64,000 nucleotides of DNA from Microbacterium hydrocarbonoxydans. GTDB lineage: Bacteria; Actinomycetota; Actinomycetes; Actinomycetales; Microbacteriaceae. A model generated the notes under the pieces. It saw only the letters and a program-made list of their open reading frames with translations. It had not been told where the DNA came from and ran no database searches. Shown one piece after another: positions 55,111 to 63,461 of this stretch. Position 1 is the first letter of the stretch; each line of letters opens with the position of its first letter. Both the position numbers and the translations under genes were made by a program. The stretch spans positions 372,001 through 436,000 of the forward strand of contig NZ_JYJB01000010.1 in NCBI RefSeq assembly GCF_000956475.1. The letters are read 5' to 3'.

Positions 55111-55983
55111 TCAGACGGCGCCGAGCACCTCGGCGGGGCTCGCGACGCCGGCCTTGGCGCGGGCCTGACGCGGCTCGCGCACCTTCCGTGCGACGGTGCG
55201 GCCGTAGGTGAGATACAGGGGGAGTCCGGCGAGGAGCAGTCCGCCGACGAGGTTGCCCACCACTGTGGGGATCTCGTTCCAGATCAGGTAGTCCATGATC
55301 GTGAAGTCGGCGCCGAGCAGGAGACCGGAGGGGAACAGGAACATGTTGACGATCGAGTGCTCGAAGCCCATGTAGAAGAACAGGCTGATCGGCAGCCACA
55401 TGGCGACGATCTTGCCGAGCACGTTGCTGGACACCATCGACAGGATGACACCGGTCGACACCATCCAGTTGCACAGGACGCCGCGGATGAACAGGGTCAG
55501 CATGCCTGCGGCGCCGTGCTCGGCGTATCCGACGGTGCGCCCGTGCCCGATCTCGCCGATCGCGAGGCCGACAGGGCTCGGGTCGGACGAGAATCCGTAT
55601 GTGAAGTAGATCGCCATCAGGACCGCCACGAGCAGGGCGCCGCCGAAGTTGCCGAGGAACACGAGTCCCCAGTTGCGCAGCATCGCGCCGATCGTGGCGC
55701 CGGGGCGCTTGTCGAGCACGGCCAGCGGGCCGAGTGTGAACACGCCCGTGAGCAGGTCGTAGCCGAGAAGGTACAGCAGGACGAAGCCGATCGGGAAGAG
55801 CAGCGCGCCCAGCAGCGGCTGGCCGGTCTGCGTCGACACGGTGACGGCGAACGCGGCCCCGAGGGTGAGGATCGCGGCTCCCATGAACGCGCGGATCAGT
55901 GTGTCCCGCGTGGACAGCTGCATCTTGTAGGCGCCGGCGTCGACCATCAGGGTGACGAGCTCGGCGGGCTTGGTATACGACAT
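55111..55983 (-). CDS. nirC: formate/nitrite transporter family protein (NirC-like)
   Basis: 290-residue FNT-family channel with six membrane helices. It begins MSYTKPAELVTLMVDAGAYK and has LLGYDLLTGVFTLGPLAVLD, GNFGGALLVAVLMAIYFTYG, and GVLCNWMVSTGVILSMVS, the family's central motif, and FEHSIVNMFLFPSGLLLGAD. Position beside nirBD favours nitrite uptake or efflux over formate. GGAGG lies 8 nt before the ATG at 55983. It converges on nnaR across a perfect hairpin. A 32-bp inverted repeat lies upstream at 56090-56121. Confidence 0.9.
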   Translation of the reverse strand: MSYTKPAELVTLMVDAGAYKMQLSTRDTLIRAFMGAAILTLGAAFAVTVSTQTGQPLLGALLFPIGFVLLYLLGYDLLTGVFTLGPLAVLDKRPGATIGAMLRNWGLVFLGNFGGALLVAVLMAIYFTYGFSSDPSPVGLAIGEIGHGRTVGYAEHGAAGMLTLFIRGVLCNWMVSTGVILSMVSSNVLGKIVAMWLPISLFFYMGFEHSIVNMFLFPSGLLLGADFTIMDYLIWNEIPTVVGNLVGGLLLAGLPLYLTYGRTVARKVREPRQARAKAGVASPAEVLGAV

Positions 55984-56089
55984 GGGCGGGCCTCCATGGG
56001 ATCAGAGACGAGCTCTCCGCTCGCTCCGCCCAGGCTCTCCCACGCGCGTTTCGGTCTCTCGCGCGGACCGTTACGGCCGTGCGGCGATT

Positions 56090-56121
56090 CGCTCACAGGC
56101 GGGAAGCGCCGACTGTGAGCG
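56090..56121. promoter_or_regulatory. candidate nitrogen-regulator operator upstream of nirC
   Basis: CGCTCACA (56090-56097), 16 bases, then TGTGAGCG (56114-56121): perfect 8-bp inverted half-sites, 107 bp before the nirC start. CCGTTACGG lies at 56068-56076 nearer the gene. The architecture repeats the one before nirB. The DUF-less gene at 56127 ends just beside it, so only nirC has a promoter here. Confidence 0.6.
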
Positions 56122-56126
56122 TCGAC

Positions 56127-56426
56127 TCACTCGGCTGGGGTCTCGCCGGACGTGGGCTCGGGGGTCGGTGCGCCGGGAAGCGGTGCGTCCGAGGGGGCGA
56201 CGGTCGAGGTCGGTGTCGGCGTCGGCTCAGGGGCGGTGACCTGAGCGTGCACGACCTGGCTGGCGATGGCGCCGATCACGAGGAGGCCGCCGACGATGCC
56301 GGCGATCGTATTGTCACGTACGCGTCGACGGATCCGGCCATCGTGCCAGGACTTGCGCGCTGCGTGCAGTCGTGCGCGTTCCGCCTCCGTGCGCGCCTGT
56401 GCGCTCTTCGAACCGCGTGCGGCCAT
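56127..56426 (-). CDS. small single-pass membrane protein, unknown function
   Basis: 99-residue protein: basic N-terminus (MAARGSKSAQARTEAERARL), one hydrophobic segment (NTIAGIVGGLLVIGAIASQV, about residues 40-60), then a Pro/Thr/Glu-rich exported tail (APEPTPTPTSTVAPS). The layout suggests a membrane-anchored extracytoplasmic tail. I do not recognise a characterised family. The ATG at 56426 starts 89 bp from the divergent rarA. Its stop lies within six bases of the inverted repeat ahead of nirC. Confidence 0.7.
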   Translation of the reverse strand: MAARGSKSAQARTEAERARLHAARKSWHDGRIRRRVRDNTIAGIVGGLLVIGAIASQVVHAQVTAPEPTPTPTSTVAPSDAPLPGAPTPEPTSGETPAE

Positions 56427-56515
56427 GCCGTGTACTCCCTTGCTGGACGTGAATCGACGACGTCGCCTGAGAGCCTATCGTCGCCGACGTCGGAGGCCGG
56501 CATTAGCCTGGACTG

Positions 56516-57850
56516 ATGACCTCCGCAGCCGCGCTCCTCTCCGGGCAGACCCCGCTCGCTGTGCGCATGCGGCCGATCTCGCTGGCCGAGGTCGCCGGTC
56601 AGAAGCACCTGCTGCGCGCCGGCTCTCCGATCGTGGCGCTGGCCGATCCTGCGGCCGCATCGCCGGGCGCCGTGTCCATCATCCTGTGGGGTCCGCCCGG
56701 CACGGGCAAGACGACCCTCGCACAGGCGATCGCCCGGTCGTCGGGGCGGCGCTTCGTCGAGCTCTCCGCGATCACCGCGGGCGTGAAAGACGTGCGCGAG
56801 GTCATGCAGGAGGCGATCACGCAGCGCGACCTCTACGGGCAGACGACCATCCTGTTCCTCGACGAGATCCATCGCTTCACGAAGGCCCAGCAGGACGCTC
56901 TGCTTCCCGGCGTCGAGAACGGCTGGGTGATCCTCATCGCGGCGACCACCGAGAACCCCTCGTTCTCCGTGATCTCGCCGCTGCTGTCGCGCTCGCTGCT
57001 GCTCACCCTGCAGCCGCTCACAGACGACGACATCGGTCTCCTCGTCGACAGGGCCGTCACGGATGCCCGGGGTCTGAACGGCGCTGTCACTCTTGCAGAT
57101 GAGGCGCGCTCCTCGCTGATCCGGCTCGCCTCGGGCGATGCCCGGCGGGCTCTCACCGGTCTCGAGGCCGCGGCGGCCGTCGCGACCTCGAACGCCGGCG
57201 ACGACGAGAAGCCGCCTGCCGTCACGGCCGACGATGTGGCCCAGGCAGTCGACAAGGCGCTGCTCCGGTACGACCGCCAGGGTGACGAGCACTACGACGT
57301 CATCAGCGCCTTCATCAAGTCGATCAGGGGGTCCGACCCCGACGCGGCTCTGCACTACCTGGCGCGCATGATCGAAGCGGGGGAAGACCCGCGCTTCATC
57401 GCGCGGCGCCTGGTCATCTCGGCCTCGGAGGACGTCGGTCTCGCCGACCCTCAGGCGCTCAGCATCGCGGTCGCCGCGGCTGACGCGGTGGCGTTCATCG
57501 GAATGCCGGAGGGGCGGATCCCGCTCGCCGAGGCGACCGTGTATCTGGCGACGACAGCCAAGTCGAACGCCGCCTACGCCGGCATCAACGCGGCGATCGC
57601 CGACATCCGCGCCGGCGGCTTCGGTCGCGTGCCTGTGCACCTGCGCGACGCCCACTACCCGGGAGCGAAGCGCCTCGGCCACGGACGCGGCTACGTGTAT
57701 CCGCACGACAGCGAGTTCGGCATCCTTCCCCAGCAGTATCTCCCCGAGGAGCTCGAAGGCCGCCGCTACTACGAGCCGAAGAACCTCGGCGCCGAGCGCG
57801 ACATCTCGGCGCGCCTCGAGAAGATCCGCCGCATCCTCGACGATCGCTGA
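56516..57850 (+). CDS. rarA: replication-associated recombination protein RarA
   Basis: 444-residue AAA+ ATPase of the RarA/MgsA/WRNIP1 family acting at stalled replication forks. It opens with TPLAVRMRPISLAEVAGQ, Walker A is WGPPGTGKTTLAQAIA (about residue 62), Walker B TILFLDEIHRFTKAQQDALL (about 113), sensor text LIAATTENPSFSVISPLLSR (about 142). The C-terminal tetramerisation part includes EGRIPLAEATVYLATTAKSN and YPHDSEFGILPQQYLP. Length is normal. ATG at 56516 (MTSAAALLSG). Confidence 0.95.
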   Translation: MTSAAALLSGQTPLAVRMRPISLAEVAGQKHLLRAGSPIVALADPAAASPGAVSIILWGPPGTGKTTLAQAIARSSGRRFVELSAITAGVKDVREVMQEAITQRDLYGQTTILFLDEIHRFTKAQQDALLPGVENGWVILIAATTENPSFSVISPLLSRSLLLTLQPLTDDDIGLLVDRAVTDARGLNGAVTLADEARSSLIRLASGDARRALTGLEAAAAVATSNAGDDEKPPAVTADDVAQAVDKALLRYDRQGDEHYDVISAFIKSIRGSDPDAALHYLARMIEAGEDPRFIARRLVISASEDVGLADPQALSIAVAAADAVAFIGMPEGRIPLAEATVYLATTAKSNAAYAGINAAIADIRAGGFGRVPVHLRDAHYPGAKRLGHGRGYVYPHDSEFGILPQQYLPEELEGRRYYEPKNLGAERDISARLEKIRRILDDR

Positions 57851-57888
57851 TCCGCACTCCGATCGTGCGCACCCCTAGAGTGGGGCCC

Positions 57889-59184
57889 ATGTCACGCAGT
57901 CCGATCCGGATCCCGCCCGACCGCGATCTCTCGATCGACTTCGTCCGGGCGATCTGCCTGCCGATCGTCGTGCTGCTGCACGCGTTCCAGATGGGCATCG
58001 ACGGCGAGCCGCTGCGGGCGTTCAACGCCCTCGCGGAGTGGACGCCCCTGGCCGGCATCACGTGGATCGGCATGATCATGCCGACCTTCTTCATCGCCGG
58101 CGGCTTCGCCGGCATCACGACGTGGCGACGGCTGCGGCATCGAGGAGAGAGCGCGGCCGAGTACATCAGAGTGCGCGCGCTCCGATTGGCGCGACCTGTG
58201 CTGCTCGCGATGGCCGGCGTGCTGGTGACGCTCGGCGCGATGGCCGCTCTCGGAGCCGACCCCGAATTCCTCCGCAGCTTCGCGTTCCGCCTCGCCGAGC
58301 CCCTGTGGTTCATCGCGGTGTACGCGATCTGCACGTCTTTCGTGCCGCTGATGTCCTGGTTCCATCACCGCGCGGCCTGGGCGACCTACTTCACGCTGGC
58401 CGGGCTTGTTGTCGCGATCGATCTTGCCGGGAGGTATCTGGGCCTGCCGCTCGGCGCGCTCAACTGGCTGTTCCTGTGGCTGTTCGTGCAGCAGCTCGGC
58501 TTCGGTGTGCGCGATCAGTGGTACTCACGCCGTCCGCGGTGGCTGCTGCTCCTTCTCGCGGTCGTCGCGTACGGCCTGATCTGCGTCGCAGTCTTCGGCA
58601 TGGGCTACGACCCCGACATGATCGCGAACCTGAACCCGCCGACCGTGGTTCTGCTCCTGCTCGGGCTCGCCCAGGTCTACCTGTTCACTCTGCTGCAGCC
58701 GTCGATCCGCGCGCTCATGCGTCGGCGAGCCGTGCTGGTCACGATCGGCGCCCTGGGCATCTACGGCATGGTCATCTACCTGTGGCACACGGTCGCGATG
58801 GCTGTGGTCGTCGGCATCCAGCTCGCGCTGGGGCTGCCGTTCCCGACCGTCTTGACCTCCGAGTGGTGGATCACTCGCATCCCGTGGCTGCTCGCGATCT
58901 GCGCGGTGATCGCGATCTTCTGCGTGATCGTCCCGCCCATCGAGAAGCGCTGGCCGGCCGAGCGTCCGAGGGGCATGCCGCTGTGGGCGTCGATCCTGTG
59001 CACGCTGCTGCTGGTCGCGGCGGTCGGCTGCGTGCTGACGCAGGGCTACCTGACGCCGTTGACCGCCTTCGCGATGGGCGGACTGGCGGCGGCGATCGTG
59101 TGGCTGACGGTCGGAGGTCCGGGCGCGATGCAGGGCGAGCGGATGCTGGAAGATGCCGCCGTCCGCGGCATCCCGCGGGAGTGA
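57889..59184 (+). CDS. acyltransferase family membrane protein (acyltransferase 3)
   Basis: 431-residue multi-pass membrane protein of the acyltransferase-3 (OafA-like) family with about ten helices. The N-terminal motif RDLSIDFVRAICLPIVVLLH contains the expected arginine and histidine (about residues 13-33), followed by IGMIMPTFFIAGGFAG and a later LWHTVAMAV segment. Such enzymes transfer acyl groups onto sugars, lipids or peptides at the membrane; the acceptor is not predictable. I chose the ATG at 57889; a GTG at 57865 would add eight residues. Confidence 0.82.
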   Translation: MSRSPIRIPPDRDLSIDFVRAICLPIVVLLHAFQMGIDGEPLRAFNALAEWTPLAGITWIGMIMPTFFIAGGFAGITTWRRLRHRGESAAEYIRVRALRLARPVLLAMAGVLVTLGAMAALGADPEFLRSFAFRLAEPLWFIAVYAICTSFVPLMSWFHHRAAWATYFTLAGLVVAIDLAGRYLGLPLGALNWLFLWLFVQQLGFGVRDQWYSRRPRWLLLLLAVVAYGLICVAVFGMGYDPDMIANLNPPTVVLLLLGLAQVYLFTLLQPSIRALMRRRAVLVTIGALGIYGMVIYLWHTVAMAVVVGIQLALGLPFPTVLTSEWWITRIPWLLAICAVIAIFCVIVPPIEKRWPAERPRGMPLWASILCTLLLVAAVGCVLTQGYLTPLTAFAMGGLAAAIVWLTVGGPGAMQGERMLEDAAVRGIPRE

Positions 59185-59345
59185 CGCCCGATCTGTTAGA
59201 CTTGATCGGCTCGAAACCGAGTTTTCGGGCATCTCCTCGTTCACACCCCACCTTGCTGGCGCCCCGGCGTGCGCTCCAAGGCAGAACGCGGTGATACGTC
59301 CGCGAGTCGCGAAAGTCGCGACCGCGTCATCGGAAGGACAGCTTC

Positions 59346-59975
59346 GTGACCACGAAGTCCCAGGACCGCCGCAAGGTGCGTCTCAGCCGCGCCCTCGGCG
59401 TCGCTCTCACCCCGAAGGCCGCCCGCTACCTCGAGAAGCGTCCCTACGCTCCGGGCGAGCACGGCCGAACCAAGCGCAAGGCCGACAGCGACTACGCCGT
59501 CCGCCTCCGTGAGAAGCAGCGTCTGCGCGAGCAGTACGGCATCCGCGAGAAGCAGATGCGCAACACGTTCAACGAGGCTCGCCGCACCGAGGGCCTGACC
59601 GGTGAGAACCTGGTCGAGCTCCTCGAGATGCGTCTCGACGCCCTCGTGCTGCGTTCGGGCTTCGCCCGCACCACGGCACAGGCTCGTCAGCTCGTCGTGC
59701 ACCGTCACATCCTCGTCGACGGCCAGCTCGTCGACCGCCCGTCGTTCCGCGTGAAGCCGGGTCAGCTCATCCACGTCAAGGCCAAGAGCGAGGGTACCGA
59801 GCCCTTCCAGGTCGCAGCAGCCGGCGGTCACGCCGAGGTCCTGCCGCCGGTTCCGGGCTACCTCGAGGTCGAGCTCGACAAGCTCCAGGCTCGCCTGGTG
59901 CGTCGTCCGAAGCGCGCCGAGGTCCCCGTGACCTGTGAAGTGCAGCTCGTCGTCGAGTACTACGCAGCTCGCTGA
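59346..59975 (+). CDS. rpsD: 30S ribosomal protein S4
   Basis: 209-residue primary 16S rRNA-binding protein, also a translational repressor in other bacteria. The sequence starts MTTKSQDRRKVRLSRALGVA and carries YGIREKQMRNTFNEA and the S4 RNA-binding domain (LEMRLDALVLRSGFARTTAQ, about residue 96). The N-terminus has no cysteines, so this is the zinc-free (C-) form. The GTG at 59346 follows GGAAGGACAG. The gene stands alone, as in many Micrococcales, with a leader of about 140 bases if TAGACT at 59197-59202 is the -10. Confidence 0.97.
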   Translation: MTTKSQDRRKVRLSRALGVALTPKAARYLEKRPYAPGEHGRTKRKADSDYAVRLREKQRLREQYGIREKQMRNTFNEARRTEGLTGENLVELLEMRLDALVLRSGFARTTAQARQLVVHRHILVDGQLVDRPSFRVKPGQLIHVKAKSEGTEPFQVAAAGGHAEVLPPVPGYLEVELDKLQARLVRRPKRAEVPVTCEVQLVVEYYAAR

Positions 59976-59989
59976 TCCAGCGATCAGTG

Positions 59990-60021
59990 CAAGAGGCGTC
60001 GGGGTGACCCGACGCCTCTTG
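59990..60021 (+). terminator. terminator after rpsD
   Basis: CAAGAGGCGTCGGG (59990-60003) pairs perfectly over 14 bp with CCCGACGCCTCTTG (60008-60021) around a GTGA loop, followed by TCGTTTCC. It lies 14 bp past the stop. Confidence 0.85.
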
Positions 60022-60080
60022 TCGTTTCCGCATACGATGGAGGCACCGCGCCCTCGCGGGTTCAAGGCAAGGATGACCAC

Positions 60081-60269
60081 ATGAAGAACGTGCTCTGGTT
60101 CCTGATCGGCGTGATCGGCGGCTTCGTCGCGGCGCACTTCATGAACAAGGACCCGCGCGGTCACGACCTCCTGGCCGAGCTCGACGCCAGGATCAACGGG
60201 TTCACCGCGATCATCGGCGACGCGTATCGCGAGCAGGAGGCGCGGCTCACCGAGCCCGCCGACGACTGA
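60081..60269 (+). CDS. small single-pass membrane protein, unknown function
   Basis: 62-residue protein with one N-terminal hydrophobic segment (NVLWFLIGVIGGFVAAHFM, residues about 3-21) and a charged helical tail (HDLLAELDARINGFTAIIGD). Position between rpsD and alaS is conserved in Microbacteriaceae as far as I recall. It has a plausible ribosome-binding region (CAAGGATGACC) before the ATG at 60081. Function unknown. alaS starts about 60 bp after it. Confidence 0.75.
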   Translation: MKNVLWFLIGVIGGFVAAHFMNKDPRGHDLLAELDARINGFTAIIGDAYREQEARLTEPADD

Positions 60270-60328
60270 ACGCGTTCCCTCACGCGGCACCTCACTCCCT
60301 TCCACACGCAAGGACACCCGGCACAGCT

Positions 60329-62989
60329 ATGAAAACTGCGGAGATCGCGCAGCGCTATCTCGATTTCTTCGAGAAGAACGACCACCTCATCGTCCCCTCG
60401 GCATCGCTGGTGAGCGACGATCCGTCGCTGCTGTTCACGGTCGCCGGCATGGTGCCGATGATCCCGTACCTCACGGGCGTCGTTCCCGCACCTCACCCGC
60501 GCATCGCCGACCTGCAGAAGTGCATCCGCACCAACGACATCGAAGAGGTCGGCCGCACGGCCCGCCACGGCACGTTCTTCCAGATGCTCGGCAACTGGTC
60601 GTTCGGCGACTACTTCAAAGAGGGCGCCATCCGCTACGCCTGGGAACTGCTCACGTCGTCAGAGGCTGACGGCGGCCTGGGCTTCGACGAGAAGGATCTC
60701 TGGGTCACGGTTTACGAGACCGACGACGAGGCCGAAGCCATCTGGCGCGACATCATCGGCCTCAAGCCCGAGCGCATCCAGCGTCTCGGACGGGCCGACA
60801 ACTACTGGAACACCGGGCAGCCCGGTCCCGGTGGACCCGACAGCGAGATCTTCTTCGACCGCGGTCCGGCGTACGGCAAGGACGGCGGACCGGCGGCCGA
60901 CGACTCGAGGTTCCTGGAGATCTGGAACCTCGTGTTCATGCAGGATTTCATCGAGAACATCCGCGGCAAGACGGAGTTCGACATCGTCGGCGAGCTGCCG
61001 ATGAAGAACATCGACACCGGCATGGGGCTCGAGCGCGTGGCGTTCCTCAAGCAGGGCGTCGAGAACATGTACGAGACCGACCAGGTGCGTCCGGTCCTCG
61101 ACCGCGCCGTCGAGCTGTCGGGCCGCACGTATGGCAAGGTCCACGAGGACGACGTCCGCTTCCGGGTCATCGCCGATCACGTCCGCTCTTCGCTCATGCT
61201 GCTCTCCGATGGCGTGCGCCCGTCGAACGAGGGTCGCGGGTACATCCTGCGCCGCCTGATGCGCCGCACCGTCCGCGCCATGCGTCTGCTCGGTGTCGAC
61301 GAGCCGGTCTTCCCCGAGCTGTTCGCCACCTCGCGCGACGCGATGAAGACGGCGTACCCCGTGCTCGAGGCGGACTGGTCCACGCTGTCGGCGTCTGCCT
61401 TCGCCGAGGAGGAGACGTTCCGCCGCACGCTCGCAGCGGGCTCGACGATCCTCGACCTCGCCCTCGACGAGACCAAGAAGAGCGGCGGCTCGCAGCTCAG
61501 CGGCTCCGAGGCCTTCCTGCTGCACGACACGTACGGCTTCCCGATCGACCTCACGCTCGAAGTGGCCGAAGAGGCGGGGCTGGCCGTCGACCGCGCGGCG
61601 TTCGACACTCTCATGCAGGAGCAGCGTCAGCGTGCGAAGGCCGATGCACGTAACCGCAAGCGCCAGCTGGCGGACGTGTCGGTGTACCGCGATCTCCGCG
61701 CCCTGGGCGAGACCGGCTTCGACGGCTACACCGCGCTCGAGGTGGAGTCGCGCATCCTCGGGATCCTCGTGGACGGTCAGTCCGTCGCCAGCGCGTCCGA
61801 GGGCCAGATCGCCGAGGTCGTTCTCGCGGAGACCACGCTGTACGCCGAGTCCGGCGGACAGGTCGCCGACAAGGGCACCATCGTCGGTCCCGGATTCGAG
61901 CTCGAGGTGCTCGACGTGCAGCGCCCGGTGCCGGGCCTCATCAGCCACACCGTCGAGGTCAGCCGCGGCGCGGTGGCGGTGCAGGACACCGCGACGACTG
62001 TCGTGGATGCCGCGAACCGGCGCGCCGCTCGTCAGGCCCACTCCGCCACGCACCTCGTGCACGCAGCACTCCGCGATACGCTCGGCAAGACGGCCACCCA
62101 GGCCGGTTCGCTGAACCGCGCCGGATACATGCGCTTCGACTTCTCGTGGTCGCAGGCGCTCTCGGCAGACACCCGCACTGAGATCGAGGAGATCACCAAC
62201 CGCGCCGTGCAGGATGCGCTCGAGGTCACCACGCGCATCGTCTCGCTCGACGAGGCGAAGGCCGCGGGTGCCATGGCGCTCTTCGGCGAGAAGTACGGCG
62301 ATGTCGTGCGCATGGTGGACATCGGCGGCCCGTGGTCGCGCGAGCTCTGTGCCGGCACGCACGTGTCGACCAGCGCCGAGATCGGCCTGGTCAGCATCGT
62401 CGGAGAGTCCTCTGTGGGCGCATCCAACCGTCGTATCGAGGCTCTCGTCGGCCAGGACGCGTTCCGTGAGCTCGCAGCCGAGCGTGCTCTCGTGTCGCAG
62501 CTGAGCGCCTCGCTGAAGACTCCGCGCGAGCAGCTCCCGGAGCGCATCGCCGATCTCGCCGCGAGCCTGAAGGCCGCCGAGAAGCGCATCGCCCAGTTCG
62601 AGGCCAAGGAGCGCGCCGGGCAGGTGCCGGCCATCGCCGACGCTGCTGTGCGCATCGGAGCCTTCCACGTCGCTGCGCAGTCGGTCGGCGAGGTCGCCTC
62701 GGCCGATGACGTGCGCGAGCTCGTGCTCGGGGTACGCGACCGTCTGGGTTCTGCTGCGGCGGTCGTCGCCCTCGGTGCTGTCGTGAACGGCCGGCCCGTC
62801 GTGGTCGTGGCCACGAATGACGCCGCACGCGCGGCGGGCGCCAAGGCCGGCGCTCTCGCGAAGCGCGCGGCCGGCGTCCTCGGCGGCGGCGGCGGCGGAC
62901 GTGACGACGTCGCGCAGGGTGGTGGGACGGATGCCGCGGCTCTGCCCGCTGCGCTCGACGCCGTCTCGCAGGAGCTGCACGCAGCGTGA
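60329..62989 (+). CDS. alaS: alanine-tRNA ligase
   Basis: 886-residue class II alanyl-tRNA synthetase. Aminoacylation domain: MKTAEIAQRYLDFFEKNDH opening, HGTFFQMLGNWSFGDYFK and EIWNLVFMQ. The recognition domain follows, then the editing domain with HSATHLVHAALRDTLG (about residue 570) and its second zinc-site part ELCAGTHVSTSAEIG (about 672). The C-terminal C-Ala domain includes GGGGGGRDDVAQGGG, a DHHA1-type motif (about 850). All domains appear intact and length is normal. Its stop overlaps the ruvX GTG by four bases. Confidence 0.97.
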   Translation: MKTAEIAQRYLDFFEKNDHLIVPSASLVSDDPSLLFTVAGMVPMIPYLTGVVPAPHPRIADLQKCIRTNDIEEVGRTARHGTFFQMLGNWSFGDYFKEGAIRYAWELLTSSEADGGLGFDEKDLWVTVYETDDEAEAIWRDIIGLKPERIQRLGRADNYWNTGQPGPGGPDSEIFFDRGPAYGKDGGPAADDSRFLEIWNLVFMQDFIENIRGKTEFDIVGELPMKNIDTGMGLERVAFLKQGVENMYETDQVRPVLDRAVELSGRTYGKVHEDDVRFRVIADHVRSSLMLLSDGVRPSNEGRGYILRRLMRRTVRAMRLLGVDEPVFPELFATSRDAMKTAYPVLEADWSTLSASAFAEEETFRRTLAAGSTILDLALDETKKSGGSQLSGSEAFLLHDTYGFPIDLTLEVAEEAGLAVDRAAFDTLMQEQRQRAKADARNRKRQLADVSVYRDLRALGETGFDGYTALEVESRILGILVDGQSVASASEGQIAEVVLAETTLYAESGGQVADKGTIVGPGFELEVLDVQRPVPGLISHTVEVSRGAVAVQDTATTVVDAANRRAARQAHSATHLVHAALRDTLGKTATQAGSLNRAGYMRFDFSWSQALSADTRTEIEEITNRAVQDALEVTTRIVSLDEAKAAGAMALFGEKYGDVVRMVDIGGPWSRELCAGTHVSTSAEIGLVSIVGESSVGASNRRIEALVGQDAFRELAAERALVSQLSASLKTPREQLPERIADLAASLKAAEKRIAQFEAKERAGQVPAIADAAVRIGAFHVAAQSVGEVASADDVRELVLGVRDRLGSAAAVVALGAVVNGRPVVVVATNDAARAAGAKAGALAKRAAGVLGGGGGGRDDVAQGGGTDAAALPAALDAVSQELHAA

Positions 62990-63459
62990 GCGGTTTCCGT
63001 CGCGGCGTGCGGCTGGGGATCGACGTCGGCAAGGCGCGAGTGGGCGTTGCCCGCTGCGACCCAGACGGAATGCTGGCCGTGCCGATCGAGACCGTTCCCC
63101 GCTCCGAGTCGTCGATCGGCCGGCTGGTCGAGATCGCGGCGGAGTACGAGCCGCTCGAGTTCGTGGTCGGACTGCCCGTGAACATGCGCGGAGACGACAC
63201 CGCCTCGACCCTCGATGCGCGGGAGTTCGCCGCCGCGCTGGGTGAGCGCTCCGGGATCCCGGTGCGCCTGGTCGACGAGCGGCTGAGCACGGTCTCCGCG
63301 CACGCCGCCCTTCGTTCTTCGGGGAGAACCCAGAAGAACTCTCGTAGCATTGTGGATCAGGTCGCCGCGGTTGTGCTTCTGCAGCAGGCGATCGACACGG
63401 AGAAGAGCACGGGAAGACCTCCCGGTTCCACGATTCCGCTCGATGAGGAGTCCCGCTGA
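62986..63459 (+). CDS. ruvX: Holliday junction resolvase-like protein RuvX (YqgF)
   Basis: 157-residue RNase H-fold protein of the YqgF/RuvX family, implicated in 16S rRNA maturation and, in some bacteria, in junction resolution. Motifs are LGIDVGKARVGVARCDPDG (first Asp, about residue 8), FVVGLPVNMRGDDTAS (about 61), VRLVDERLSTVSAHAAL with the Asp-Glu pair (about 93), and SIVDQVAAVVLLQQAID (last Asp, about 122). GTG start at 62986 (GTGA overlap with alaS). mltG follows two bases past its stop. Confidence 0.94.
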   Translation: MSGFRRGVRLGIDVGKARVGVARCDPDGMLAVPIETVPRSESSIGRLVEIAAEYEPLEFVVGLPVNMRGDDTASTLDAREFAAALGERSGIPVRLVDERLSTVSAHAALRSSGRTQKNSRSIVDQVAAVVLLQQAIDTEKSTGRPPGSTIPLDEESR

Positions 63460-63461
63460 CC

